Below are positions 7,057-14,168 of a stretch of 18,418 bases of DNA, piece after piece. A model generated the notes under the pieces. It saw nothing but the letters and a program-made list of their open reading frames with translations, was not told the DNA's origin and made no database searches. The position numbers were made by a program, and so were the translations under genes. The DNA comes from Dehalococcoidia bacterium (GTDB lineage: Bacteria; Chloroflexota; Dehalococcoidia; Lucifugimonadales; UBA3495): contig JAJDXU010000127.1 in the NCBI GenBank assembly GCA_022823105.1, positions 1 through 18,418 on the forward strand, read 5' to 3'. Positions within the stretch are counted from its first letter, which is position 1. Each line of letters begins with the position of its first letter.

Positions 7057-8439
7057 TCACGCCAACGCCTCTTTCAACGCTCGCACCGTATCATCGTCCT
7101 GCTCGGGCAGCACTGTCCGCGGATCCAGCCGCACCGCGTCGTCCTCGATCCGCGCGATCACCGGCGTCGCTCGGCCCCGCAACGCCTCCAACAATGACTC
7201 CGCGCTCATTCCGCGCCCGTCGCCCGATACCGAAAGCGCCCACGAATCCAGCGTTTCACCAGGCAGGCTGCCCCCTCCAATGGCCGAACGGGCCGGCGCG
7301 ACCTCGACCTTGAAACCCGGCCCTCCGTTCACCGCGCTTCGCCACCGTTCCGCCCGCGCTTTGATTTCGCCCGGTGTCGCGGCAATCATCCGCCAGACCG
7401 GCACTTCGGTTTCCGCCGTTCCGGTCAGATAGTGCGTCAAGGTCGCCGTGAGGCTGGCCAGGCTCATCTTGTCGATCCGCACCGCCCGCGCCAGCGGGTG
7501 CCGTTCCAACGTCTGCACCAGTTCCCGCTTCCCAACCACGATACCCGCCTGCGGCCCGCCCAGCAGTTTGTCCCCGGAAAAGAACACCAGCCCGGTGCCG
7601 GCCTGAATCGCCTCCTGGGGCATGGGTTCGTGCGCCAGCCCGTATCGTTCGGTCGGCAGCAGCGCCCCTGATCCCACGTCGTGCAGCACCGGAATCCCGG
7701 TCTGTTCACCAAGTTGTACCAACTCTCGCTCGTCCACCGCCGCGGTGAACCCTTCCACCCGAAAGTTGCTGGCGTGCGCTTTGAGGAATGCGGCCGTATC
7801 TTCAGTGACCGCGTCCGCATAGTCCCGCACGTACGTCCGATTGGTCGTTCCCACGTCCACCAGCTTGCATCCGCTCTGCCTGAGCACGTCGGGGATGCGA
7901 AAGCCGCCGCCAATCTCCACGGCCTCGCCCCGCGCCACAATAACCTCGCGCCCGGCCGCCAGCGCAGACAACCCCAGCAGCAGCGCCGACGCATTGTTGT
8001 TCACCACCAGCGCGGCCTCCGCACCCGTGATCTGCCTCAGCAGCGATTGCAGGTGCGCCTGCCGCGATCCCCGTCGTCCCGTCGCAAGGTCGATCTCCAG
8101 GTCCGAGTACCCTCGTCCCACCGCGTCGGCTGCGGCCAACGCGGCTTTGCTCAGCGGCGCTCGCCCCAGGTTGGTGTGAATCACCACGCCCGTCGCGTTG
8201 ATCAACGGTCTCGGCGATGGCGCGACCAGGTCGTCAATCGTCCGCCTCACCGTGTCGGCGATCTCACCCAGCGACTCCGTTCGTCCCCCGGCCAGAATGC
8301 TGCGCCGCGCATCGGCAACCGCGTCCCGTGTCAGTTCGACCACCCAGTCGCGCCCATACGTCGAAACCGCGTCGGCCAGCGTGTCGCTGCTGACAACACG
8401 CTCAACGCTCGGTAGGTTGCGCAATAGTTGGTTGGTCAC
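7057..8439 (-). CDS. selA: L-seryl-tRNA(Sec) selenium transferase
   Basis: SelA is a PLP enzyme that converts Ser-tRNA(Sec) to Sec-tRNA(Sec) with selenophosphate. The 460-aa product has the usual length (about 460). Seen: N-terminal LLRNLPSVERVV, INATGVVIHTNLGRAPLS, the NNNASALLL block, EIGGGFRIPDVLRQSG, VGTTNRTY, and the PLP lysine in FSGDKLLGGPQAG (Lys291). The frame is open upstream to an ATG at 8529, but GTG 8439 gives the canonical N terminus, has AGGC about 8 nt upstream, and lies behind a promoter that would fall inside the longer frame. selB, selD and tRNA-Sec are not in the window and would be needed elsewhere. Its presence implies that some UGA codons encode selenocysteine in this genome; none is claimed here. 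Confidence 0.94.
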   Translation of the reverse strand: MTNQLLRNLPSVERVVSSDTLADAVSTYGRDWVVELTRDAVADARRSILAGGRTESLGEIADTVRRTIDDLVAPSPRPLINATGVVIHTNLGRAPLSKAALAAADAVGRGYSDLEIDLATGRRGSRQAHLQSLLRQITGAEAALVVNNNASALLLGLSALAAGREVIVARGEAVEIGGGFRIPDVLRQSGCKLVDVGTTNRTYVRDYADAVTEDTAAFLKAHASNFRVEGFTAAVDERELVQLGEQTGIPVLHDVGSGALLPTERYGLAHEPMPQEAIQAGTGLVFFSGDKLLGGPQAGIVVGKRELVQTLERHPLARAVRIDKMSLASLTATLTHYLTGTAETEVPVWRMIAATPGEIKARAERWRSAVNGGPGFKVEVAPARSAIGGGSLPGETLDSWALSVSGDGRGMSAESLLEALRGRATPVIARIEDDAVRLDPRTVLPEQDDDTVRALKEALA

Positions 8440-8486
8440 GTATCTGCCTGTCGATATTCCGGCGCAAAGTGGCTGCGGGACGCTGT

Positions 8487-8515
8487 ATTTTATCACCCGA
8501 TCCCCAACCTGCCAC
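8487..8515 (-). promoter_or_regulatory. Candidate promoter of selA
   Basis: On the - strand GTGGCA (8515-8510, 4/6 to TTGACA) is followed after 17 bp by TAAAAT (8492-8487, 5/6 to TATAAT). This would start transcription near 8480, about 40 nt before the GTG start at 8439. It lies within the N-terminal extension of the longest open frame, which argues against that extension. Confidence 0.4.
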
Positions 8516-8648
8516 GCCGCTCCGGGCAACCCCGGCGCCTTTCGTAATTGCGCCGGTTTGAGCTGATCTCCAGCCCGAGGAAGACCGTTATTGCAATGGT
8601 AGTTGTCCCCATGGATCCTGTATTCGTCATTCTCCCGAACCTTGCCAT

Positions 8649-8678
8649 CCCAAATACGGTTTGGGCGCCCCTCCGGGG
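8649..8678 (-). terminator. Possible terminator hairpins after the PPOX gene
   Basis: Two adjacent short stems lie just downstream of the PPOX stop on the - strand: CCCC-TCC-GGGG (8668-8678) and CCCAAA-TACGG-TTTGGG (8649-8665). Neither has a following T-tract on the - strand, so this is a weak call. The rest of the 8516-8690 gap shows nothing recognisable. Confidence 0.25.
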
Positions 8679-8690
8679 ATGGGTTCCTTT

Positions 8691-9110
8691 CTAATCATCG
8701 TCGTCCTTCCAGGATATGAGACGACCGGGGGAAATGACGATCAGGGTCAATCGTTCCTGTGCCAGCAGTTCTGCGGCGAACTCGGCGCCTCGCTCGTCCC
8801 CGTCGTAGAGGACGCATATCCTGCGCACCATGTCTTCCAGCCCGATGTCGGTGACCTCGGCCGTGCCCTCGACGGTCACAAACGAATAGGGCCGATCCGC
8901 GGTGGGGACGCACAGGGCCACGGCGGAATTACGGTGAATGTTCCGCACCTTGACCGTAGTCCTGCCGGCCATCACCAGCGCGCGGTCGTCATCCCAGAGG
9001 AACCAGACCGGCGCCACGTGGGGAGTGCCGGTGGGATACATGGTGACCAACTGCGCCGTTCGGGGCTGGGACAGAAATTCATCCACTTCTGCTCTGTTCA
9101 GAGTCCCCAA
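8691..9110 (-). CDS. Pyridoxamine 5'-phosphate oxidase-like (PPOX) split-barrel protein, F420/flavin type
   Basis: A 139-aa single split-barrel domain. Seen: N-terminal EVDEFLSQPRTAQLVTMYPTGTPHVAPVWFLWDDD, then TTVKVRNIHRNSAVALCV, and FVTVEGTAEVTD. These match the PPOX-class F420-dependent/flavin-binding small reductases, in which the KxRNIxxNPxVAL stretch contacts the cofactor phosphate. Which cofactor binds here, and the substrate, cannot be told from sequence. It starts at TTG (9110-9108); GGGAGG on the - strand, 7 nt upstream, makes this unusual start convincing. It is transcribed away from the membrane protein gene, with a degraded transposase relic in the gap between them. Confidence 0.85.
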   Translation of the reverse strand: MGTLNRAEVDEFLSQPRTAQLVTMYPTGTPHVAPVWFLWDDDRALVMAGRTTVKVRNIHRNSAVALCVPTADRPYSFVTVEGTAEVTDIGLEDMVRRICVLYDGDERGAEFAAELLAQERLTLIVISPGRLISWKDDDD

Positions 9111-9199
9111 GGTATTACCTCCCGCGTCCTCTCGAGTCCGCGATGCCGTTCATCGAGTCGGCGCCCATGATAGCGGAAATGCGACCGGGCCAGGGTCCT

Positions 9200-9360
9200 T
9201 GCCGCACCGGTTCGTCGATGGGAGGACGCCCCAGGCGTGCGCCGGCTCCGTGCCCCGGATCATGACGGCTCTGCGCAGTCTGATCATCAGCGCGATCGGA
9301 TTGCTTGGCGCAACCTGTTCCGCTGCCATGGCCAAGATAGGAATCGTTTGCGGATGATGA
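9200..9360 (+). pseudogene. Degraded transposase fragment (relic of an IS end)
   Basis: The + strand reads GRTPQACAGSVPRIMTALRSLIISAIGLLGAT across about 9216-9315, in pieces. This mirrors the transposase end (ED-xSQVRTGSxPRxMxALRNLxIxLLRLAGxT). At the DNA level 9268-9315 matches 1-48 of this window at 38 of 48 positions, with similarity fading soon after. The fragment lacks any catalytic domain, shows apparent small deletions before 9216, and reaches a stop at 9355-9357. It fills most of the 370-nt gap between the PPOX gene and the small membrane protein. It is probably the remains of an old insertion of a related element, not the same copy. Limits are approximate. Confidence 0.6.
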
Positions 9361-9414
9361 AAAAGCCCGATTGCAACCCGGCCGGGGTTCACCGCAACCG
9401 CGACGGCTATCGAC

Positions 9415-9420
9415 TATAAT
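9415..9420 (+). promoter_or_regulatory. Consensus -10 box before the small membrane protein
   Basis: A perfect TATAAT lies 60 nt before the ATG at 9481. No credible -35 hexamer is found 16-18 bp upstream. The flanking CTATAATTGATT resembles the CTATAATGATT before thrS (17454-17464). It sits at the downstream edge of the transposase relic. Confidence 0.4.
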
Positions 9421-9480
9421 TGATTCGCGTGCTTTCCGGCCCGCAATGCCGTGACGGCGGTCTTGGTAGGAGGTCACAGC

Positions 9481-9687
9481 ATGAATCGTAAAATCATCGG
9501 CCTCTCCATCATCATTATCTTCGCCGTTGTTATCGTGTTCGGCGGCATCCATTACGCCCTGGAAATTATCGAAGCATCCTCGGCCTCAGCCAACCCGGTC
9601 GAAGGCGAGTACGTCTCTCGTCTTGACACCGGTTCGTCGGAAGACCCCGCCCTGTCCGCGTTGCGATCCGTCTGCCTGTTCCACTGA
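9481..9687 (+). CDS. Small single-pass membrane protein of unknown function
   Basis: Sixty-eight residues. Short basic N terminus (MNRK), one hydrophobic helix at about residues 5-28 (IIGLSIIIIFAVVIVFGG), then a polar Ser/Ala/Glu-rich tail ending in CLFH. The orientation is probably N-in. The ATG at 9481 is chosen over an in-frame ATG at 9451 because AGGAGG lies at 9468-9473, 7 nt upstream of it. A consensus -10 lies at 9415. The strong ribosome site and the hydrophobic pattern argue for a real gene, but no family is recognised. It is followed after 51 nt by an acyl-CoA dehydrogenase, possibly in the same transcript. Confidence 0.6.
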   Translation: MNRKIIGLSIIIIFAVVIVFGGIHYALEIIEASSASANPVEGEYVSRLDTGSSEDPALSALRSVCLFH

Positions 9688-9738
9688 CCACGCCAAAACC
9701 CCTGCACCAACAAACGTCCAACCCATTTCGGAGAAACG

Positions 9739-10977
9739 ATGACCACAGAGACCGGTTTGCCCCCCGCGCTCGATGCCCTCAAGAGCGCCGTCCGCCAGAT
9801 CGTCCGCGACGAGTGCATCCCCCTCGAGCCGGGCTACCTCGCCCATCCGCCCCAGGAAGGCGAACCTGAAAACGGCGCACCACGCGGCGTGCTGGAAGCC
9901 GTCCCCGGCGTATTGGGCACCCTGTCCGAAGATCAATGGGGACGGCTGCACAACGTCTCGAAACAGACCGGCGTCTACACCTCCTTCGTGCCCGAGGAGT
10001 ACGGCGGCGGCGGAATGGGCGCCCTGGGCCACCTGGTTCTCGAAGAGGAGGTTCACCGCAGCATCGTGCACCTGCCCACGTCGCCCGTCCCGATGTTCAT
10101 GATCGGCGCCTGCACCCCCGAGCAGGAGCAGAAATACCTCTACCCCGCCATCAACGGCGACCTCTACTATTCCTTCGGTCAGACTGAGCCCGAAGCCGGC
10201 TCCGACCCCGGCGGTATGATGCAGACCCGCGCCGTCCGCGACGGCGACGACTGGATCCTCAACGGCACCAAGATGTTCATCTCCGGCGCCGCCTCCGCCG
10301 ATTTCCTCCTGGTGCAGGCCGTAACCGATCCTGACAAGCGTCAGCGCGGCGGCATCACCATGTTCATCATCGACAACCCGACGCCCGGCGTCACTTTCGA
10401 GCCCATCCGCGTCTGGATCGTGCCCACCAAGGCCCAGCAGCACTACATCCATCTCGACAACGTTCGCGTCCCCCCGACCCAGGTCCTCGGCGAGGTCGGA
10501 GAGGGGTTCAACCTCGGCCAGCAGTGGCTCGTCCACCACGACCGGCTCCTGCGCGGCGCAATGGCCCTCGGAATCCTGACCCGCGCCCTCCAGATGGCAA
10601 TCGACTGGTCCCAGGAGCGCGTCACCTACGGCCGCCCCATCGCCGACCGCCAGGCCATCCAGTGGATGCTCACCGACGTATACATGGACATCATCGCCCT
10701 TCGCTCCGTCGCCCGCGAAACGGCCGCCCGCGCCGACGCCGGCGAGGATGTCCGCGTCGAAGCCTCCATGGTCAAGTACGCCGCCGGCGAATGGGGTTGG
10801 CGCAGCATCGACAAGATCATGCAGATTTTCGGCGGCATGGGCGAAACCCTCGACATGCCCATCCCCCACTGGTACCACATGCTCCGCCACGCCCGCATCG
10901 GCGGCGGCACCTCCGAAATCCATAAGTTCGTGATGGCCCGCGCCCTCCTCGGCGGCCGCGTCAATTTCCAGGGGTAA
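9739..10977 (+). CDS. Acyl-CoA dehydrogenase family protein
   Basis: A 412-aa flavoprotein that should oxidise an acyl-CoA thioester at the alpha,beta position and pass electrons on, for example to an ETF. Seen: YSFGQTEPEAGSDPGG and WILNGTKMFISGA (middle domain, FAD and substrate contacts), QERVTYGRPIADRQAIQWML, and the C-terminal RIGGGTSEIHKFVMARALLG. In common short/medium-chain enzymes the catalytic Glu sits in YEGTxxI; here that position is Gly389. Asp268 in HHDRLL aligns by eye with the helix base used by isovaleryl-CoA/long-chain enzymes (a Glu there), so it may be the base instead. The start ATG has CGGAGA upstream. The nearest genes do not tell the substrate. Confidence 0.9.
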   Translation: MTTETGLPPALDALKSAVRQIVRDECIPLEPGYLAHPPQEGEPENGAPRGVLEAVPGVLGTLSEDQWGRLHNVSKQTGVYTSFVPEEYGGGGMGALGHLVLEEEVHRSIVHLPTSPVPMFMIGACTPEQEQKYLYPAINGDLYYSFGQTEPEAGSDPGGMMQTRAVRDGDDWILNGTKMFISGAASADFLLVQAVTDPDKRQRGGITMFIIDNPTPGVTFEPIRVWIVPTKAQQHYIHLDNVRVPPTQVLGEVGEGFNLGQQWLVHHDRLLRGAMALGILTRALQMAIDWSQERVTYGRPIADRQAIQWMLTDVYMDIIALRSVARETAARADAGEDVRVEASMVKYAAGEWGWRSIDKIMQIFGGMGETLDMPIPHWYHMLRHARIGGGTSEIHKFVMARALLGGRVNFQG

Positions 10978-11047
10978 CCGGCTGACCCTGACCGTCCCGC
11001 GATACGCCAAATAACTCCAACGCAACTGGCTATAAATGGAGGAAGGA

Positions 11048-11842
11048 ATGCCCTATCAAAACGTGCTGAAATACACCTTGCCCGCCCTGGCCGCAGTTCT
11101 CTTGATGCTCATCGCCGCCTGGGCTTTCAACCTGCCTCCCGTGTCCGCCATCACCGACCGCGACAGCGGCCCGGCTGTTTCGCCGGCCACGGGCGAGCAG
11201 CTCCTGACCGATGACCAGATCGACGTTGTCCAGGTCTCCGGCCGCGGCTCCGCCACCGGGTCTCCTGACCTCGCCGAACTGTCGTTGGCCGTCTCCGTTA
11301 CCGCCGATACCGTGGTGGACGCCCGTGATTCCGCCGCAGATACCATGACCGACGTTCGCAAGGCCCTCACCGACGAGGACATCGACGAGGACGACATCGC
11401 CACCAGCTACTTTCGGATCTATCCAAATTACGAATATGGCGCCGACGGACGGGAGCAGAAGGGCTACACCGTGGAAAATGGACTTGACGTCACCGTCCGC
11501 GATACCGATGAGGTGGGCACGGTCATCGACGCTGCCGTCACCGCCGGCGGCGACCACCTCGTTTTCAACAACCTGAACTTCGTGATATCCGATACCAGCG
11601 ATCTGGAGGAGGAAGCCCGCGAAGCCGCCATCGACAACATGCAGGACAAGGCCGAGCAGATCGCCGAATTCTCCGACCGCGAACTGGGCGACCTGAAGAT
11701 CGTCAGCGAATACCCCATCGGCGGCGCCGGCCCAACGCTCGAACGCGGCTTCGCTCTCAGCGCCGCCGCAGCCGACACCCCCATCACCGCCGGAGACAGC
11801 GTGGTAACCGTGGTGGTCTACGGCATTTACGAACTCGAGTGA
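11048..11842 (+). CDS. SIMPL (DUF541) domain secreted or membrane-anchored protein
   Basis: A 264-aa protein with an N-terminal hydrophobic segment (about residues 8-29, TLPALAAVLLMLIAAWAF) and then a SIMPL domain. Support: QVSGRGSATGSPDLAELSLAV, which is the usual opening of the family, TYFRI-like YFRIYPNYEYG, GYTVENGLDVTVRDTDEVG, AREAAIDNMQDKAEQIAE and a closing VVTVVVYGIYEL. Members (YggE, BP26) are linked to stress tolerance and surface oligomers; the activity is not established. An ATG four codons upstream (11036) is in frame, but GGAGG at 11038-11042 is correctly placed only for the ATG at 11048. It stops 6 nt before dcd, suggesting one transcript. Confidence 0.88.
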   Translation: MPYQNVLKYTLPALAAVLLMLIAAWAFNLPPVSAITDRDSGPAVSPATGEQLLTDDQIDVVQVSGRGSATGSPDLAELSLAVSVTADTVVDARDSAADTMTDVRKALTDEDIDEDDIATSYFRIYPNYEYGADGREQKGYTVENGLDVTVRDTDEVGTVIDAAVTAGGDHLVFNNLNFVISDTSDLEEEAREAAIDNMQDKAEQIAEFSDRELGDLKIVSEYPIGGAGPTLERGFALSAAAADTPITAGDSVVTVVVYGIYELE

Positions 11843-11848
11843 TTTCGC

Positions 11849-12415
11849 ATGGTTCTCAGCGACCGCACCATCCGCCGCGAACTCGACGAGGGCCGCATCA
11901 TCGTCGACCCCCTCAACGTCGACGATATCCAGCCGGCCAGTATCGATCTCCACCTTGACAACCGTTTCCTCGTCTTTTCCAACTCCCGCCGTCCCTACAT
12001 CGACGTACGCGAGTCCCAGGCCGACCTCACCGAGGAGGTCAAAATCCAGGGTCAGGACCGGTTCATCCTGCACCCCGGCGAGTTCGTCCTCGGCAGCACC
12101 CTGGAGCACATCGAGTTGCCCGACGATCTCGTCGCCCGCCTCGAAGGCAAGAGCAGCCTCGGCCGCATCGGTCTCCTGATCCACAGCACCGCCGGCTTCG
12201 TCGATCCCGGCTGGCGCGGCCGCCTCACCCTGGAGCTCAGCAACGTCGCGCGCCTGCCCATCGCCCTTTACCAGGGCATGAAGATAGGCCAGATCTCGTT
12301 CCTCCGCCTCACCGAACCCGCCGAACGCCTCTACGGCTCCCCGGAGTTGGGCAGCAAGTACCAGGGCCAGTCCGGACCCACCGCCAGCCGTTTCCACCAG
12401 GACTTCTCCCAATGA
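11849..12415 (+). CDS. dcd: dCTP deaminase, probably the bifunctional dUMP-forming type
   Basis: 188 aa, trimeric dUTPase-fold enzyme of pyrimidine deoxynucleotide supply. Seen: start MVLSDRTIRREL, DIQPASIDLHLDN, GSTLEHIELPDDLVARLEGKSS and GRIGLLIHSTAGFVDPGWRG, then LTLELSN containing the catalytic Glu. The stretch HSTAGF resembles the bifunctional deaminase/dUTPase form (mycobacteria, Methanocaldococcus), whereas the monofunctional E. coli enzyme has VTAHR at this place. That would make dUMP directly from dCTP without free dUTP. It sits 6 nt behind the SIMPL gene and 22 nt before ribD, with a weak ribosome site of its own. The family is certain; bifunctionality is inferred from that motif. 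Confidence 0.93.
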   Translation: MVLSDRTIRRELDEGRIIVDPLNVDDIQPASIDLHLDNRFLVFSNSRRPYIDVRESQADLTEEVKIQGQDRFILHPGEFVLGSTLEHIELPDDLVARLEGKSSLGRIGLLIHSTAGFVDPGWRGRLTLELSNVARLPIALYQGMKIGQISFLRLTEPAERLYGSPELGSKYQGQSGPTASRFHQDFSQ

Positions 12416-12437
12416 CCCAGCCGGCACGGGTGATGTT

Positions 12438-13550
12438 TTGACCTCCGCCGTCGACCCCATGCGTCGGGCCCTCGATCTGGCCCGCTCCGCCCTGGGCTCC
12501 ACCAGTCCCAACCCATCGGTCGGCGCGGTGATTGTCCGCGATTCATCCGTCGTCGGTGAGGGACACACCCTCCCGGCCGGCCAGCACCACGCGGAAATCG
12601 GCGCGCTGCAACAGGCCGGATCCGCCGCCCGGAGCGCAACGCTCTACTGCACCCTCGAGCCGTGCTGTCACTACGGCCGCACTCCACCGTGTACCGATGC
12701 CATCATCGCCGCCGGCATCGCTCACGTGATCTACGCCGTTCGCGACCCCAACCCCCGCGTCGCCGGCGGCGGCGAGTCCGCCCTTCGCGACGCCGGCATC
12801 ACCGTCGAGCGTCAGCCCGACCCCGAGGCCGACGAGCTATACGAGGCATTCGCCAGGCACATCACCACCGGCCTCCCCTTCGTCGTCGCCAAGTTCGCCA
12901 TGAGCCTGGACGGCAAGATCGCCACCCGCACCGGCGCATCCCAGTGGATAACCGGCCCGGAGGCCCGCGCCCGCGTACAGCAGATGCGCAAAGAGCTTGA
13001 CGGCATCATGGTCGGAATCGGCACCACCCTCACCGACGACCCACAGCTCACCGCCCGCGATCCCAACGGCGACCCTCTCCCGTCCAACCTGCAGCCCGTC
13101 CGCGTCGTCGTCGACAGCCAGGCACGCACGCCCCCAGATGCCCGCATGCTACGCCAACCCGGCCGCACGATAATCGCGACCGGTGGCGGCGTCGACCGGT
13201 CCCGCATCGCCCGCCTCGAGGACGCCGGAGCCGACGTGCGCGAATTTCCCGGCCCCGATGGCCGCGTCCAGCTGTCTGCCATGCTGCGGTCCCTGGGTTC
13301 CGACGGCATGGTCAGCGTATTGGTCGAGGGCGGCGGCCAGGTCCTGGGCGCCCTGCTCGATGCCAGCCTCATCGACAAGGTGTGCGCGTTCGTCGCTCCG
13401 ATGCTCATCGGCGGCGCGGCCGCCAGTTCCCCCATCGGCGGCAACGGGGCCACCGTCATGGCCGACGTCTGGACCCTTGAACGCGCCCGCTCCGAACAGA
13501 TCGGCCCCGACTGGCTGATCACCGGCTACCCTGCCAGAGGAGGCGACTGA
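12438..13550 (+). CDS. ribD: Bifunctional diaminohydroxyphosphoribosylaminopyrimidine deaminase / 5-amino-6-(5-phosphoribosylamino)uracil reductase
   Basis: 370 aa; two successive steps of riboflavin synthesis. N-terminal deaminase: MRRALDLARSALGSTSPNPSVGAVIV, then zinc motifs HAEIGALQ and LEPCCHYGRTPPCTDAI. C-terminal reductase: KFAMSLDGKIATRTGASQWITG and GIGTTLTDDPQLTAR, with SVLVEGGGQVLGALL for NADPH binding. Both halves look intact and the length is normal. A TTG start at 12438 is preferred: GGTGA lies 4 nt upstream, while the next ATG (12459) has no ribosome site but would leave the core intact. The ribE start follows one base after its stop. Confidence 0.94.
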   Translation: MTSAVDPMRRALDLARSALGSTSPNPSVGAVIVRDSSVVGEGHTLPAGQHHAEIGALQQAGSAARSATLYCTLEPCCHYGRTPPCTDAIIAAGIAHVIYAVRDPNPRVAGGGESALRDAGITVERQPDPEADELYEAFARHITTGLPFVVAKFAMSLDGKIATRTGASQWITGPEARARVQQMRKELDGIMVGIGTTLTDDPQLTARDPNGDPLPSNLQPVRVVVDSQARTPPDARMLRQPGRTIIATGGGVDRSRIARLEDAGADVREFPGPDGRVQLSAMLRSLGSDGMVSVLVEGGGQVLGALLDASLIDKVCAFVAPMLIGGAAASSPIGGNGATVMADVWTLERARSEQIGPDWLITGYPARGGD

Positions 13551-13551
13551 A

Positions 13552-14136
13552 ATGTTTACCGGAATCGTCGAGGAGGTCGGCCGGGTTTCCAGTCTGACCG
13601 ACTACCGCCTGGTCTTGAACGCCGAAAAGGTTCTCTCCGACGCCAAAATCGGCGACAGCATCTCCGTCAATGGCGCCTGCCTCACCGTCGTCGAACTCGA
13701 TGCCTCCAGTTTCTCCGTTGACCTCGCCCCCGAGACCCTCCGGCGAACCTCGTTGGGTCAAACCGGGCCCGGCTCAGCCGTCAACCTTGAGCGCGCGCTG
13801 TCGGCCAGCGACCGTATGGGCGGCCACATCGTCCAGGGACACGTCGATGCCGCCGGTTCCGTCACCGGCCTCACCCCGGAGGCCGACTGCTACATTATGG
13901 AAATCGAGGCCCCCGAGTCCCTCGTCCCCTACATCGTCGAGAAGGGCTTCATCGCGGTTGACGGAATCAGTCTTACGGTGGTACAAAGAACCCACTCCCG
14001 TTTCACGATTTCGGTCATTCCGTTCACGATGCAGAACACCAACCTGCACGAACGAGCGGTTGGCGACCGCGTAAATCTTGAGGCGGATATTTTGGCTAAG
14101 TACGTGGAAAGCCTCCTTGAATCCAGGTTCAATTGA
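13552..14136 (+). CDS. ribE: Riboflavin synthase, alpha subunit type
   Basis: 194 aa; makes riboflavin from two molecules of 6,7-dimethyl-8-ribityllumazine. Two lumazine-binding repeats are visible: MFTGIVEEVGRV ... LAPETLRRTSLG in the first and GGHIVQGHVDAAGSV ... FIAVDGISLTVV in the second. The ATG at 13552 is 1 nt after the ribD stop and has AGAGGAGG at 13536-13543. The length is normal for the family (about 200). It implies that lumazine is made in this cell, but ribH is not in this window. Confidence 0.94.
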   Translation: MFTGIVEEVGRVSSLTDYRLVLNAEKVLSDAKIGDSISVNGACLTVVELDASSFSVDLAPETLRRTSLGQTGPGSAVNLERALSASDRMGGHIVQGHVDAAGSVTGLTPEADCYIMEIEAPESLVPYIVEKGFIAVDGISLTVVQRTHSRFTISVIPFTMQNTNLHERAVGDRVNLEADILAKYVESLLESRFN

Positions 14137-14168
14137 CTTTCCAGGCCATTATCGGATGTTGCTGACGG

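Noticed and set aside
8440..8529. Longer selA start at ATG 8529
   Set aside because: The extra 30 residues are not part of the family N terminus, and a promoter-like sequence lies inside the stretch. GTG 8439 fits length and ribosome site.
9586..11025. Long - strand frame antisense to the acyl-CoA dehydrogenase
   Set aside because: The product is Gly/Asp/Val-rich with no domain, and the opposite strand holds a clear enzyme. High GC keeps antisense frames open.
11030..12568. Long - strand frame antisense to the SIMPL and dcd genes
   Set aside because: Same reason: no domain, biased composition, and two recognised genes on the other strand.
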